Of a DNA stretch of 64,000 nucleotides, positions 53,665 to 62,752 are shown one piece after another. The translations under genes and the position numbers were made by a program. The notes under the pieces were generated by a model. That model saw only the letters and a list, made by a program, of their open reading frames with translations. It was not told the origin of the DNA and did no database searches. Within the stretch, counting starts at the first letter, position 1. Each line of letters begins with the position of its first letter. Source of the DNA: Psychroflexus tropicus DSM 15496 (GTDB lineage: Bacteria; Bacteroidota; Bacteroidia; Flavobacteriales; Flavobacteriaceae); assembly GCF_000378765.1 (NCBI RefSeq), contig NZ_KB905343.1:66914-130913 (forward strand). Direction: 5' to 3'.

Positions 53665-54174
53665 TCATTTTAGTTTTATGATTTCTGCATTCGGCAGGGC
53701 TTGCATAATAGCTTCCATGCTGTTCAAGTTAGGATTTTTTTCTGCAAAATCCGCTGGAATGACGGCAACCCTAAAAGTCTGACCTAATAATAGATCATTT
53801 GAAACGGTGTTAAAGTTTACATTACCACCTAAGAAAAACTGAACATCAAAAAAGGTGTGGTTATAATTATAAACCAACTGGCTTCCATCATCAAAAAAGA
53901 AACTTGTATCTAAAGGAGTCCATACATCAACCGGACCGGAAACATCATCGATCACTTCTTCAAGCAAAAAGACTTGTACGACATCAGATTCAAATACTTC
54001 TACGGTATTTGGAAATTCATAGCCAAATGAATATTCATTTTGAGCGGTAAAATCACCGGTGGTTTCCAAAATTATACCTCTTTCTACGCCTCCAGGTGGG
54101 CCTTGAGGACCACGATCGCCTTCGCAACCTAGAAAGGCAATCACAACTACTAATAATAATGCTATTTTTTTCAT
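53665..54174 (-). CDS. Putative lipoprotein with a short collagen-like motif
   Basis: A 169-residue protein with lipobox VIAFLGCEG, followed at once by GDRGPQGPPGG, three to four Gly-x-y triplets. The rest is beta-rich (GIILETTGDFTAQNEYSFGYEF, VQVFLLEEV). Lipoproteins with this short collagen-like linker recur in Flavobacteriaceae; function is unknown. It overlaps the upstream msrB stop by four bases. Confidence 0.8.
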   Translation of the reverse strand: MKKIALLLVVVIAFLGCEGDRGPQGPPGGVERGIILETTGDFTAQNEYSFGYEFPNTVEVFESDVVQVFLLEEVIDDVSGPVDVWTPLDTSFFFDDGSQLVYNYNHTFFDVQFFLGGNVNFNTVSNDLLLGQTFRVAVIPADFAEKNPNLNSMEAIMQALPNAEIIKLK

Positions 54175-54551
54175 GAGTCTTGATTTTTAAAGTTTATACT
54201 AAGGGAGTTAACGCAGTAGCGTTTTCCTGTTTCTGTAGGACCATCGTCAAAAATATGACCGATGTGACCTCCGCAATTTGAGCAGAGAATTTCCACTCTC
54301 ATCATGCCGAAACTGCTATCTTTTTTATATTCTATAGCTCCTTCTACAGAACTATCGAAGCTCGGCCAGCCGCAATTACTTTCAAATTTTGAAGTACTGT
54401 CAAAGAGCAAAGCACCACAACCCTTGCAGTGGTATTTTCCATCTTCAAAATGCGTGTTATATTTTCCAGAATGAGGAGGTTCTGTTCCTTTTTCTCTTAA
54501 AATACGATACTCCTCTTCGCTAAGCTTTTCATGCCATTCTTGATCTGTCAT
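54171..54551 (-). CDS. msrB: Methionine sulfoxide reductase B, cytoplasmic
   Basis: A 126-residue MsrB that reduces methionine-R-sulfoxide. Zinc cysteines are in HCKGCGALL and CSNCGGHIGH; the catalytic cysteine is in KRYCVNS. It has no signal peptide. It is downstream of, and co-directional with, a lipoprotein MsrB. Confidence 0.95.
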   Translation of the reverse strand: MTDQEWHEKLSEEEYRILREKGTEPPHSGKYNTHFEDGKYHCKGCGALLFDSTSKFESNCGWPSFDSSVEGAIEYKKDSSFGMMRVEILCSNCGGHIGHIFDDGPTETGKRYCVNSLSINFKNQDS

Positions 54552-54561
54552 ATATTAATGT

Positions 54562-55047
54562 TTAAGATTTTTCTTTGGGAATAAATTGTAAGGCTGCGCC
54601 GTTTATACAATGTCTTTTGCCGGTGGTTTCTCTGGGTCCATCATCAAAAATATGTCCTAGATGACCGCCACAGTCTCCACAAAGTAATTCGGAACGTTCA
54701 TAACCTAGCTTCCTGTCGGAGCTGTAAGCAAGACTGCTGTCAATCGCTCTGTCGAAACTTGGCCAACCTGTGCCACTATCAAATTTGTGTTTGGTTTCAT
54801 ACAACTCATTTCCACAAGCAGCGCAAACAAACGTACCTGCTTGCTTGATATCATTAAGAGGACTGGAATAAGGCCTTTCAGTGCCAGCTTTTCTCAAAAT
54901 CTGAAATTGCTCGTCAGTAAGCTCGGCCTTCCACTCCTGCTCGGTTTTTTGAACTTTAAATTCTTTAGAGTTGTCTTTTTCTTGTTGTGCCTCAGATTTA
55001 CAGGAAGTAAGAATGAGCATGATTAAAATAATCGATAATTGTTTCAT
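54562..55047 (-). CDS. msrB: Methionine sulfoxide reductase B, lipoprotein form
   Basis: A 161-residue MsrB with a lipobox (MLILTSCKSEA) and a charged linker before the catalytic domain. The zinc site (CAACGNEL, CGDCGGHLGH) and the catalytic cysteine (KRHCINGAAL) are complete. It should repair oxidised envelope proteins, complementing the cytoplasmic copy ten bases downstream. Confidence 0.93.
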   Translation of the reverse strand: MKQLSIILIMLILTSCKSEAQQEKDNSKEFKVQKTEQEWKAELTDEQFQILRKAGTERPYSSPLNDIKQAGTFVCAACGNELYETKHKFDSGTGWPSFDRAIDSSLAYSSDRKLGYERSELLCGDCGGHLGHIFDDGPRETTGKRHCINGAALQFIPKEKS

Positions 55048-55157
55048 TGTAACTTTTTTTTAAAATTAGAACTTAATCTGCATCCACAGTGTAATTTTCA
55101 CAAATCAATTAGATAACGTCATTAATTTTATGATTAGTTTTGATAAAAATTACCATC

Positions 55158-55976
55158 ATGACCAAGTTCAAATTCTATACCATCTTTTTAATATCAGCTA
55201 TATTAGTGAGCTGCGGAACCAATCCATTTACCGGAAAAAGCACACTGGCATTGGTGCCAAATTCTCAAATTTTACCAACTTCTTTTCAGCAATATAATCA
55301 GGTTCTTGAGGAAAGTGATGTTATTAAAGAAGGTGAGCAGGCTCAAATGATCGAAAGGGTAGGTTATAAAATTGCTAATGCTTCAGAACGCTGGTTAGCA
55401 AAAAACGGTTATCCCGATTACACTGAAAATTATAAATGGGAATTCAGCTTAATCAATGATGATCAAGTAAATGCCTGGGCCATGCCAGGAGGAAAAATCG
55501 CCTTCTATACAGGGATCCTTCCTATCGCTGAAAATGAAGCAGGTGTTGCCGCCATTATGGGACATGAAGTTGCTCACGCCCTTGCAAATCATGGTCAGCA
55601 GCGAATGAGCGCGGCACAAATTCAACAAGCAGCTGGTGCTGTAGGAACTATCGCCATTGGTGACGACCAGCAGTCTCAACAGCTATTTGCAACAGCATTT
55701 GGTTTGGGTTCTCAGCTGGGTGTTATGCTGCCTTTTAGTCGGAAACACGAAACAGAAGCTGATGAAATTGGGATTAAGCTGATGGCTATTGCTGGTTATA
55801 ATCCTGAAGAGGCAGCTGAGCTTTGGCAACGGATGAAAGAGAATTCTGGTGGAGGAGGACCTCCACAATTCCTGAGCACTCACCCTTCTAACGATTCCAG
55901 AATTCAGAACCTCAGGAGTATGACAGAGGAGGCTAAGAAAGAAGCTGCCAAGTTTGGTGTCACTTCTTTTGAATAA
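55158..55976 (+). CDS. M48 family metallopeptidase lipoprotein
   Basis: A 272-residue protein with lipobox ILVSCGTNP. The zinc-binding HEVAH occurs in IMGHEVAHALANHG, with the third ligand in ETEADEIGIKLM. It resembles the periplasmic BepA/LoiP group of outer-membrane quality-control proteases, without a TPR tail. The ATG at 55158 is chosen over a TTG six codons earlier. Confidence 0.9.
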   Translation: MTKFKFYTIFLISAILVSCGTNPFTGKSTLALVPNSQILPTSFQQYNQVLEESDVIKEGEQAQMIERVGYKIANASERWLAKNGYPDYTENYKWEFSLINDDQVNAWAMPGGKIAFYTGILPIAENEAGVAAIMGHEVAHALANHGQQRMSAAQIQQAAGAVGTIAIGDDQQSQQLFATAFGLGSQLGVMLPFSRKHETEADEIGIKLMAIAGYNPEEAAELWQRMKENSGGGGPPQFLSTHPSNDSRIQNLRSMTEEAKKEAAKFGVTSFE

Positions 55977-55980
55977 AGTT

Positions 55981-57312
55981 TTGAAGACAAAATCATTTCC
56001 CAAAGGTCATAAAAAGCTTATCCATGCCTGGGCTTTTTATGATTGGGCCAATTCGGTTTATCCACTGGTCATAAGTTCTGCTATTTTTCCTATTTATTAC
56101 GGAGCACTTACCATGATCAAAGACGATGATGGACGTGTCATAAATGATACTGTGGAATTTCTGGGATATCAAATCAATAACGATGCTCTCATAAGTTATG
56201 TTACTGGTTTAGCTTTCATAGTGATCTCTGTAATGAGCCCCTTGCTTGGAGGAGTTGCAGATTATGTAGGAAATAAGAAAAACTTTATGAAGCTTTTCAA
56301 TTATATCGGTGCAACAGCCTGTATTGGTTTGTTTTGGTTTTCTTTAGAAGATTTATGGTTTGGGCTTATCTGTTACTTTTTTGGTCTCATTGGCTTTTGG
56401 GGCAGTATCGTGTTTTATAATTCCTATTTACCAGATATAGCCTTTAGAGATCAGCAGGATCAGGCTTCAGCCAAAGGCTTTTCACTTGGATACATCGGTA
56501 GCGTGATTTTATTGATCATCTGCTTAATCATGATTCTATTCTACGAAACCTTCGGATTTAAAAGTGAATCTCTACCAACCAGAATTTCATTTATCCTCAC
56601 AGGGATTTGGTGGATTGCTTTTAGTCAATATACCTATGCCTATTTACCTAAAGGAAATCGTAAGGGCGACTCCAAAGCAAGAGATATCTTCTGGAATGGC
56701 TTTAAGGAACTCAAAAAAACATATCAGAAAATCAAGTCATCTTTTGGGTTCGAACCCTATCTAAGAGCTTTTTTTGTCTACAGTATGGCGGTGCAAACCA
56801 TTATGCTTATCGCTACTTATTTTGGTGTAGGTGAAATACAGTGGGCAGAAGGGCAGTCGACTACGGGTTTGATCATCAGTATATTGGTTATTCAAATCAT
56901 AGCTATTTTAGGAGCTAATTTAGCTTCAAACCTTGCAGAAAAGTACGGAAACGTTAACGTGCTGATTGTTATTAATTTCATTTGGATTGGGATTTGTGTC
57001 TTTGCCTTTTTTATTACACAGCCGTATCAATTTTATATCACAGCCTTTTTTGTCGGTTTTGTCATGGGAGCCATTCAGTCATTGTCAAGGTCAACATATT
57101 CCAAATATATTCCATCAGATGAAAAGGATACGGCTTCTTTTTTTAGCTTTTACGAAGTGACTGAAAAAATAGGCATTGTTATCGGTATGTTCCTATATGG
57201 TTTTATTGCTCAATTAACGGGTAGCATTAGGAATTCTATATTATTTCTGATTTTATTTTTTGCTGGTGGAATTGTGTTACTTTTCAGACTTAGAGCAAAA
57301 ACGAAAAACTAA
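55981..57312 (+). CDS. MFS transporter of the UMF1/Atg22-like family
   Basis: A membrane protein of about 443 residues and 12 hydrophobic segments. AWAFYDWANSVYPLVISSAIFP at the N-terminus and GAIQSLSRSTYSKYIP in the second half are typical of the UMF1 (Atg22-like) family. The substrate is unknown. No ATG lies near the N-terminus; the frame opens at 55954 inside the M48 gene, and TTG at 55981 is the best non-overlapping start, so the start is uncertain. Confidence 0.85.
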   Translation: MKTKSFPKGHKKLIHAWAFYDWANSVYPLVISSAIFPIYYGALTMIKDDDGRVINDTVEFLGYQINNDALISYVTGLAFIVISVMSPLLGGVADYVGNKKNFMKLFNYIGATACIGLFWFSLEDLWFGLICYFFGLIGFWGSIVFYNSYLPDIAFRDQQDQASAKGFSLGYIGSVILLIICLIMILFYETFGFKSESLPTRISFILTGIWWIAFSQYTYAYLPKGNRKGDSKARDIFWNGFKELKKTYQKIKSSFGFEPYLRAFFVYSMAVQTIMLIATYFGVGEIQWAEGQSTTGLIISILVIQIIAILGANLASNLAEKYGNVNVLIVINFIWIGICVFAFFITQPYQFYITAFFVGFVMGAIQSLSRSTYSKYIPSDEKDTASFFSFYEVTEKIGIVIGMFLYGFIAQLTGSIRNSILFLILFFAGGIVLLFRLRAKTKN

Positions 57313-57316
57313 GGCT

Positions 57317-58252
57317 ATGGCATTTTTATGGCACTTTACAGCGTTAGAATTGAACGATAAAGTTCTTGTAACGGGAACTACCTTAAAAAATGAAACCCGT
57401 ATCGACAAGTATCCCAAGTCCATTTTTGGTAATGCCTGGAATGTATTGAGTTCTTACCGAAAAAAGGCCTATAAAAATAAAACCATTACAATTGAGACAG
57501 ACGACCAAACTTACACGGTTAAGACCAGCAAAAAAGGCTATTTTTTCAAACTTCTTCCTGAGAAAACCATAGAAGATTTCACTGTTTTTGATAGTGACCA
57601 TCAGGAATTGCCTGTCAATCAATACCACCCGCATTACTTTAAGAAATCAGAGTCTCCTGTTGAAGTTATCTCAGATATAGACGATACCGTCATTCACTCT
57701 CATACGGCTTCAGCACTAAAACGCATCTTTTCCATTTTATTCAAAAGACCCAAAAAGCGAAAAAAAGTGTTGTTTACCAATGCGTTGCTAGATTTCTTTA
57801 ATGAGAGTAAGTACAGGATCTTTTATCTGTCTAAAAGTGAAAGTAATCTGTTTGGGCTTATTACAGCAATATTTAGATATAATGAAGTGCCAGTGGGACC
57901 ACTCTTTTTGACGCCCTACCAAAGATTTAAAACGCTTTTTAAACCCAAAAAGGGAAAACATAAATTAAATTTCTTGAACTGTATTATTTCCAACCAGCAT
58001 GATAAAAAATTTATTCTAATTGGAGACGATACTCAAAAAGATATGGATATTTACACTGAAATTGCAAACCTATATAAGTCTCAAATTCTTAAGATTTATA
58101 TTAGACAAACCAGTTTTTTTATGAGTCAGGTTCAAAAAGAAAAGTGGCAAACCTTGAAGAGTACAGGTATAGATTGTATGTATTTTCAAGATGGAGACGA
58201 TTATGATGTTGAGGTTCAAAATCTTATAGAAAACTATAAAGAGATAAAATGA
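57317..58252 (+). CDS. App1-like phosphatidate phosphatase (DUF2183)
   Basis: A 311-residue protein. The catalytic DxDxT motif is in ISDIDDTVIHSH, followed by FYLSKSESNLFGLITAIF, GPLFLTPYQRFKT and KFILIGDDTQKDMDIY, matching the App1/LNS2-like phosphatidate phosphatase family. The ATG at 57317, four bases after the transporter stop, is preferred to the overlapping upstream frame. It overlaps the lipid kinase gene by four bases. Confidence 0.87.
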   Translation: MAFLWHFTALELNDKVLVTGTTLKNETRIDKYPKSIFGNAWNVLSSYRKKAYKNKTITIETDDQTYTVKTSKKGYFFKLLPEKTIEDFTVFDSDHQELPVNQYHPHYFKKSESPVEVISDIDDTVIHSHTASALKRIFSILFKRPKKRKKVLFTNALLDFFNESKYRIFYLSKSESNLFGLITAIFRYNEVPVGPLFLTPYQRFKTLFKPKKGKHKLNFLNCIISNQHDKKFILIGDDTQKDMDIYTEIANLYKSQILKIYIRQTSFFMSQVQKEKWQTLKSTGIDCMYFQDGDDYDVEVQNLIENYKEIK

Positions 58253-59118
58253 GTATACTACTGGTCATAAACCCCGTATCTGGAAGCAAAAATAAATCTG
58301 ACTTTATCGTATTTGCAAAGGAATCCATGAGCAAAGCAGGAGTTGAATACAGGGTTTTCAAAACTTCTGGAACAAACGATTGTTCTCAACTTCAAGAATT
58401 AATTTCTGAATTTTCTCCAGATAAAGTGGTTATTGTTGGTGGTGATGGTACCTTAAACATGTTCTTGAAACCATTAATGGATAATAAAGTGAATGTTGGG
58501 TTTATTCCCATGGGCTCTGCTAATGGGATGGCTGAAGAATTAGACTTGCAGGATAATCCTAGAGTACTATTTCAAAAGTTTCTTGAATCTACCAGTCAGA
58601 AAACATTAGATGTCATTTCAATCAACAATTCTTATCTGTGTCTCCATTTAGCCGATATTGGAGCTAACGCCAATTTGGTAGCTAATTATGAAAAAGATGG
58701 CGGCAGAGGTATGTTTACCTATGCTAAGCATTTCTGGACAGAATTTCGGAATCTCCAACCTTTTGAGTTTGAAATTAAGACCGAACAAATGGAATATGAG
58801 AGAAAAGGAGTGATGCTGGCCATTTGCAATGGTAGGAAATATGGCACTGGAATACCACTAAATACAATTGGTAAAATGGATGATGGTTTTTTTGAATTTG
58901 TGGTTGTGAAAGCAATGGATTTTACAGACTTAATTAAAGCAGCTCTCTCTAAGTTTGATGAAAATCAACAAAACCAAAACCTAGAAACCATTCAGGCTAA
59001 ATCGGCAACAGTAAAACTAAAATCTCCTCGATTGCTTCAAATCGATGGAGAAGTGATTGAAAAATTTGAAGAACTTCAGATTGAGATCATACCTAAAGCT
59101 TTAAAATTTATGATATAA
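58249..59118 (+). CDS. Diacylglycerol/lipid kinase family protein
   Basis: A 289-residue DAGK-like kinase: INPVSGSKNKSD, the nucleotide site VIVGGDGTLNMFLK, GFIPMGSANGMAEEL, and a C-terminal beta domain ending LLQIDGEVIE. It likely phosphorylates diacylglycerol or a related lipid. Coupling (ATGA overlap) to an App1 phosphatase gives a kinase/phosphatase pair for the same lipid pool. Confidence 0.9.
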   Translation: MSILLVINPVSGSKNKSDFIVFAKESMSKAGVEYRVFKTSGTNDCSQLQELISEFSPDKVVIVGGDGTLNMFLKPLMDNKVNVGFIPMGSANGMAEELDLQDNPRVLFQKFLESTSQKTLDVISINNSYLCLHLADIGANANLVANYEKDGGRGMFTYAKHFWTEFRNLQPFEFEIKTEQMEYERKGVMLAICNGRKYGTGIPLNTIGKMDDGFFEFVVVKAMDFTDLIKAALSKFDENQQNQNLETIQAKSATVKLKSPRLLQIDGEVIEKFEELQIEIIPKALKFMI

Positions 59119-59150
59119 AAAAAGGTCAATTATTTTAACTGACCTTTTTT
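59117..59150. terminator. Bidirectional terminator
   Basis: AAAAAAAGGTCA..TGACCTTTTTT with a further AATT/AACT pairing lies directly after the lipid kinase stop. It serves this gene and the convergent M1 peptidase gene. Confidence 0.85.
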
Positions 59151-59169
59151 CACTCTAAGATTTTGAAAT

Positions 59170-61494
59170 CTATTTTCCTTCCTTAAAAGAATCGAATTCA
59201 CTGGCTTTATTTTCTCTTGGCCAGGTATTATTACTGGTATCTACATCTGCTGTTTCCTGATTTGGATCTACAGTAATTTTGACAATTTCTTTTTCAGTGA
59301 AAATCGCTTTTTTGACTACATCATCACTTTTTCTCCAAACCTGTACAGGATACCTTATCATTTCAGTAGTACCATCAACATATTCAAACTCTACCAGGAT
59401 TGGCATTACTAATCCTCCAGGTTTATTAAAAGTGATTTCATAAATATGTTTAGGCTGCTTCATGTTAGCTATCTCTGCCTGAGAAAAATTATCCATGAGA
59501 TATTCTCTCAATTTTGGAGCATTTTCAAGAGGGTCACCTTCTTTCATAGAAGCTTCAAAGCTTTCGCTATCTTCTGTGAGTAGGTAAACGGCATCTTTAG
59601 TACGGGGATCGTTTTCTGGGTCATCAATGCCGTAACGAGCCAAGATTGCTTTTCCTTCTTCAGTTGGATTGCTGGTAATAAAATAGTTTTTGACATCTTC
59701 TATTCCTATATCTACATAATCTGTGGTGTAGAACCATCCTCTCCAGTACCAATCGAGTTCAACTGCAGAAGCATCTTCCATAGTTCTAAAGAAATCTTCT
59801 GGTGTAGGGTGCTTAAACATCCAGCGTTGAGCAAATGTTTTGAAGGAATAATCAAATAATTCATGACCCATTACAGTCTCTCTAAGTATATTGAGTGCTG
59901 TAGCAGGTTTTCCGTATGCATTGTTACCCAACTGATAAACTTGTTCTGGGTTTGTCATGATCGGTGAAATATATTCCTGATTACCTTTCATGTAGTTAAC
60001 AATCTTTGATGGCTCACCGCGTCTAGAAGGGTATTTCTCATAGGTTTGCTCGTTTCCTTTAAGAATTTCTGGATATTTCTTAGCGAATTCCTGCTCGGAT
60101 AAATATTGCATAAAGGTGTTGAGCCCTTCATCCATCCATCCCCATTGTCTCTCATCACTATTAACAATCATAGGGAAGAAATTGTGGCCAATCTCATGAA
60201 TAATAACACTCATCATTCCAAATTTTACTCGGTCTGAGATAAACCCATTTTCGTCAGGTCTTCCATAATTCCAGCAAATCATTGGGTATTCCATCCCTTG
60301 GCTTCTGGCATGAACAGAAATGGCTTTATGGTATGGATAATTGAAGGTGTAATCGCTGTAGGTTTCTAGTGTACTTGCTACTGCTCTTGTCGACCAGTCT
60401 TCCCATAGAGGGTTTCCTTCTTTAGGGTATAACGAAACAGCCATTACATCCTTACCGCCTACTTTAACGGCCATCATATCCCAGATGAACTTCCTAGAAG
60501 TGGCAAAGCCAAAATCTCTAACCATCTCTGCTTTAAACTCCCATGTTTTGGTATTTGTAGCATTTTTCTTTTCGTTAGCTATAGCCTCTTCTTCAGTTAC
60601 AATAACGACCGGTTCATCATAAGATGTCTTAGCTTTTTCGTAACGGTCCATCATGACTTTACTAAAGACCTCTTTTCTATTTTGTAATTTTCCAGTCGCA
60701 TCTAGGATGTGATCTTCTGGAACTGTAATTTTCACATCATAATTACCAAAGGGTAGGGCAAATTCTCCACTTCCCCAAAATTGGTAATTTTGCCATCCTT
60801 CTTTATCATTATATACTGCCATTCTTGGAAAGAACTGTGCAATAACATAAGCTCTGTTATCGTCTTCTTCAAAATACTCGTAACCAGAACGACCGCCGTT
60901 TACAGTATGGTTATTGATTAAATAGTCCCATTCTATAGAAAATGAAAAGGACTCTCCTGGCATAAGTGGTTTTGGCATATCCACTCTCATCATTGTAAAG
61001 TTAATGGTGTGAGGTAAATCCTTTCCGTCTTGTTGCACAGATTTAATATTGAAACCACCATCAAAACTTGCTTTCATATGTGAATTTACAAAACTCCCAG
61101 CTGGAGAAACAGGTGCAAATTCGCTACTTCCTTTATCTTTGGCAGGGCTGTCTGCAGCTCTTATGTTTTGATCTAATTGTACCCATAAGTATTCTAACGC
61201 ATCTGGCGAATTATTGGTATAGGTAATAGTTTCTTTACCATATAAGCGAGTGTTTTCATCGTCCAATGTGATGTCCATTTCATAATCTGCAGTATTTTGG
61301 TAATACTGATGACCTGGAGCACCAGAGGCAGTTCTGTAGACATTTGGAGTAGCAAATTCATCATAGAGTTGCCTGAATTTGTTTTGATTGGTATGTCCGC
61401 TTTGTTTTTCTTCTTTATTCTCTTCCTGGGCGTATCCTGAAACCGAAAACACCAAAAGGGATAAAATGAAAGTAGAGTACTTAATTAAATTCAT
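59170..61494 (-). CDS. M1 family metallopeptidase
   Basis: A 774-residue secreted aminopeptidase-like protein with a signal peptide ending SGYAQE. The zinc site is HEIGHN with the downstream glutamate in WMDEGLNTF, and an N-terminal beta domain includes NYQFWGSGEFALPFGNYDV. The usual GxMEN substrate motif is not obvious; QGMEYPMICW occupies its place, as in other Bacteroidetes M1 proteins. It heads no clear operon but lies close to three envelope-protein genes on the same strand. Confidence 0.9.
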   Translation of the reverse strand: MNLIKYSTFILSLLVFSVSGYAQEENKEEKQSGHTNQNKFRQLYDEFATPNVYRTASGAPGHQYYQNTADYEMDITLDDENTRLYGKETITYTNNSPDALEYLWVQLDQNIRAADSPAKDKGSSEFAPVSPAGSFVNSHMKASFDGGFNIKSVQQDGKDLPHTINFTMMRVDMPKPLMPGESFSFSIEWDYLINNHTVNGGRSGYEYFEEDDNRAYVIAQFFPRMAVYNDKEGWQNYQFWGSGEFALPFGNYDVKITVPEDHILDATGKLQNRKEVFSKVMMDRYEKAKTSYDEPVVIVTEEEAIANEKKNATNTKTWEFKAEMVRDFGFATSRKFIWDMMAVKVGGKDVMAVSLYPKEGNPLWEDWSTRAVASTLETYSDYTFNYPYHKAISVHARSQGMEYPMICWNYGRPDENGFISDRVKFGMMSVIIHEIGHNFFPMIVNSDERQWGWMDEGLNTFMQYLSEQEFAKKYPEILKGNEQTYEKYPSRRGEPSKIVNYMKGNQEYISPIMTNPEQVYQLGNNAYGKPATALNILRETVMGHELFDYSFKTFAQRWMFKHPTPEDFFRTMEDASAVELDWYWRGWFYTTDYVDIGIEDVKNYFITSNPTEEGKAILARYGIDDPENDPRTKDAVYLLTEDSESFEASMKEGDPLENAPKLREYLMDNFSQAEIANMKQPKHIYEITFNKPGGLVMPILVEFEYVDGTTEMIRYPVQVWRKSDDVVKKAIFTEKEIVKITVDPNQETADVDTSNNTWPRENKASEFDSFKEGK

Positions 61495-61507
61495 AGGGTT
61501 ATTTGTA

Positions 61508-62011
61508 TTAATCTATTGAGTAATTGATTTGACGCTCTAATTGTCCTTTTTCTAAAATAAAACTTTTTTTAAAGTCTCCGGATTTAAAATGGATCATGTT
61601 TTTTTGATCTTCGAACAAGTCTGTTAATATCGAATTTTTGACCGTTAAATAATCGAAATTTCTAACTTCTTCTATCTCTAGAAATAAATATACCATATCA
61701 TCTTCATACTTCCGTCCAAGGTATTTATATTTCAACAGCCCATCTCCAGTTTCTAAAGAAAACTTGTCTCGAATATATTTTTCTACATAATCATCTATCT
61801 CTTCGACTTCTAATCTTGGAATAAGTTTAAAATCTTTTTGATATCTGGTATTAATTACATTTTCAAAATCATCGATAAAGACTCTCGAAATGATCTGAAT
61901 AGTCTTCTCCTCCTCGATGTAAGTTATGTCGGTGACACTTAGGTAAAACTCATGCGCCCCACTTCCAAGAATTGAAAATGATAGCCAGAACATTAAGGCG
62001 ATTAATTTCAT
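61508..62011 (-). CDS. DUF6702 family exported protein
   Basis: A 167-residue protein with a signal peptide (ALMFWLSFSILGSGA), then HEFYLSVTDITYIEEEKTIQ and RVFIDDFENVI, which I associate with DUF6702, a family often found next to M1 peptidases in Flavobacteriaceae. Function is unknown. It overlaps the next upstream gene by four bases and lies 13 bp before the M1 peptidase gene. Confidence 0.8.
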   Translation of the reverse strand: MKLIALMFWLSFSILGSGAHEFYLSVTDITYIEEEKTIQIISRVFIDDFENVINTRYQKDFKLIPRLEVEEIDDYVEKYIRDKFSLETGDGLLKYKYLGRKYEDDMVYLFLEIEEVRNFDYLTVKNSILTDLFEDQKNMIHFKSGDFKKSFILEKGQLERQINYSID

Positions 62012-62751
62012 TTTTGAATGTTTTTTAATTCTAAATAGGCGAGTGCCTTAGCTTTCAATTCATCGATTAGGGCCAAGGGATCTTCTTTTTCCATAATCGA
62101 AATAGTGTACTCATCTTCGGCGCAAAAGTAGGCAAAATCTTCAATGTAAATTTCGGGTATATTTAAGTCTTTGGTGATGAGGTTGCTGTCTACTCGTCTT
62201 AAGATTTTATTTTTATTAGCCCTAACTATGCTATTCTCTTTTCGCTTTTTTAATCGCTTTGTTTGTCCGGTTATAGCATAAAGCAAAGGGGTGAGCATCC
62301 CAGTGCTAGCACTGTAGAGTTCTCTGTCAATTTTATCAAGCTCTCTGGGAACACCAAATCCAAATTGACGCTGGTCCACGAAATCTACCTTTACATTTTT
62401 AATGTCTTTTGTCAGATCCCCTGTTAATTGATATTGATTTAAGGTGACTTCTGGAAGTTCATTAATCTGAGGTTCTAAAAAAATCGAGGTTTTGTTTTTT
62501 AGATGTTTTTCTTTAATGACAAGGGTATAAGTTTTGTGTTGCAGCGATGTAAATAGTATGGAATCATTGATGGTTGCTCTAATTTTGTAAGTTCCTTGAG
62601 GACTAGAAACAGCGCCTATTTTCTTATTGATGTTGATTATATTGACCTGATAATCCTGAATAGAATCTGCATAAATTTTCCCTTCGATAAATCTTTCCTG
62701 AGCTGAAAGCGTCATACTTAAGAGAAAAAATAAATGCAGTGTTTTTTTCAA
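62008..62751 (-). CDS. Carboxypeptidase-like regulatory domain protein
   Basis: A 247-residue protein with a signal peptide ending LSAQE and a CarboxypepD_reg-like beta domain (EGKIYADSIQDYQVNIINI, GAVSSPQGTYKI, LFTSLQHKTYTLV) at about residues 18-100. The C-terminal part is basic. It is a diverged neighbour of the gene immediately upstream (same domain order and same LPEVTL / LDEVIV strand). It overlaps DUF6702 by four bases. Confidence 0.82.
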   Translation of the reverse strand: MKKTLHLFFLLSMTLSAQERFIEGKIYADSIQDYQVNIININKKIGAVSSPQGTYKIRATINDSILFTSLQHKTYTLVIKEKHLKNKTSIFLEPQINELPEVTLNQYQLTGDLTKDIKNVKVDFVDQRQFGFGVPRELDKIDRELYSASTGMLTPLLYAITGQTKRLKKRKENSIVRANKNKILRRVDSNLITKDLNIPEIYIEDFAYFCAEDEYTISIMEKEDPLALIDELKAKALAYLELKNIQK

Positions 62752-62752
62752 A

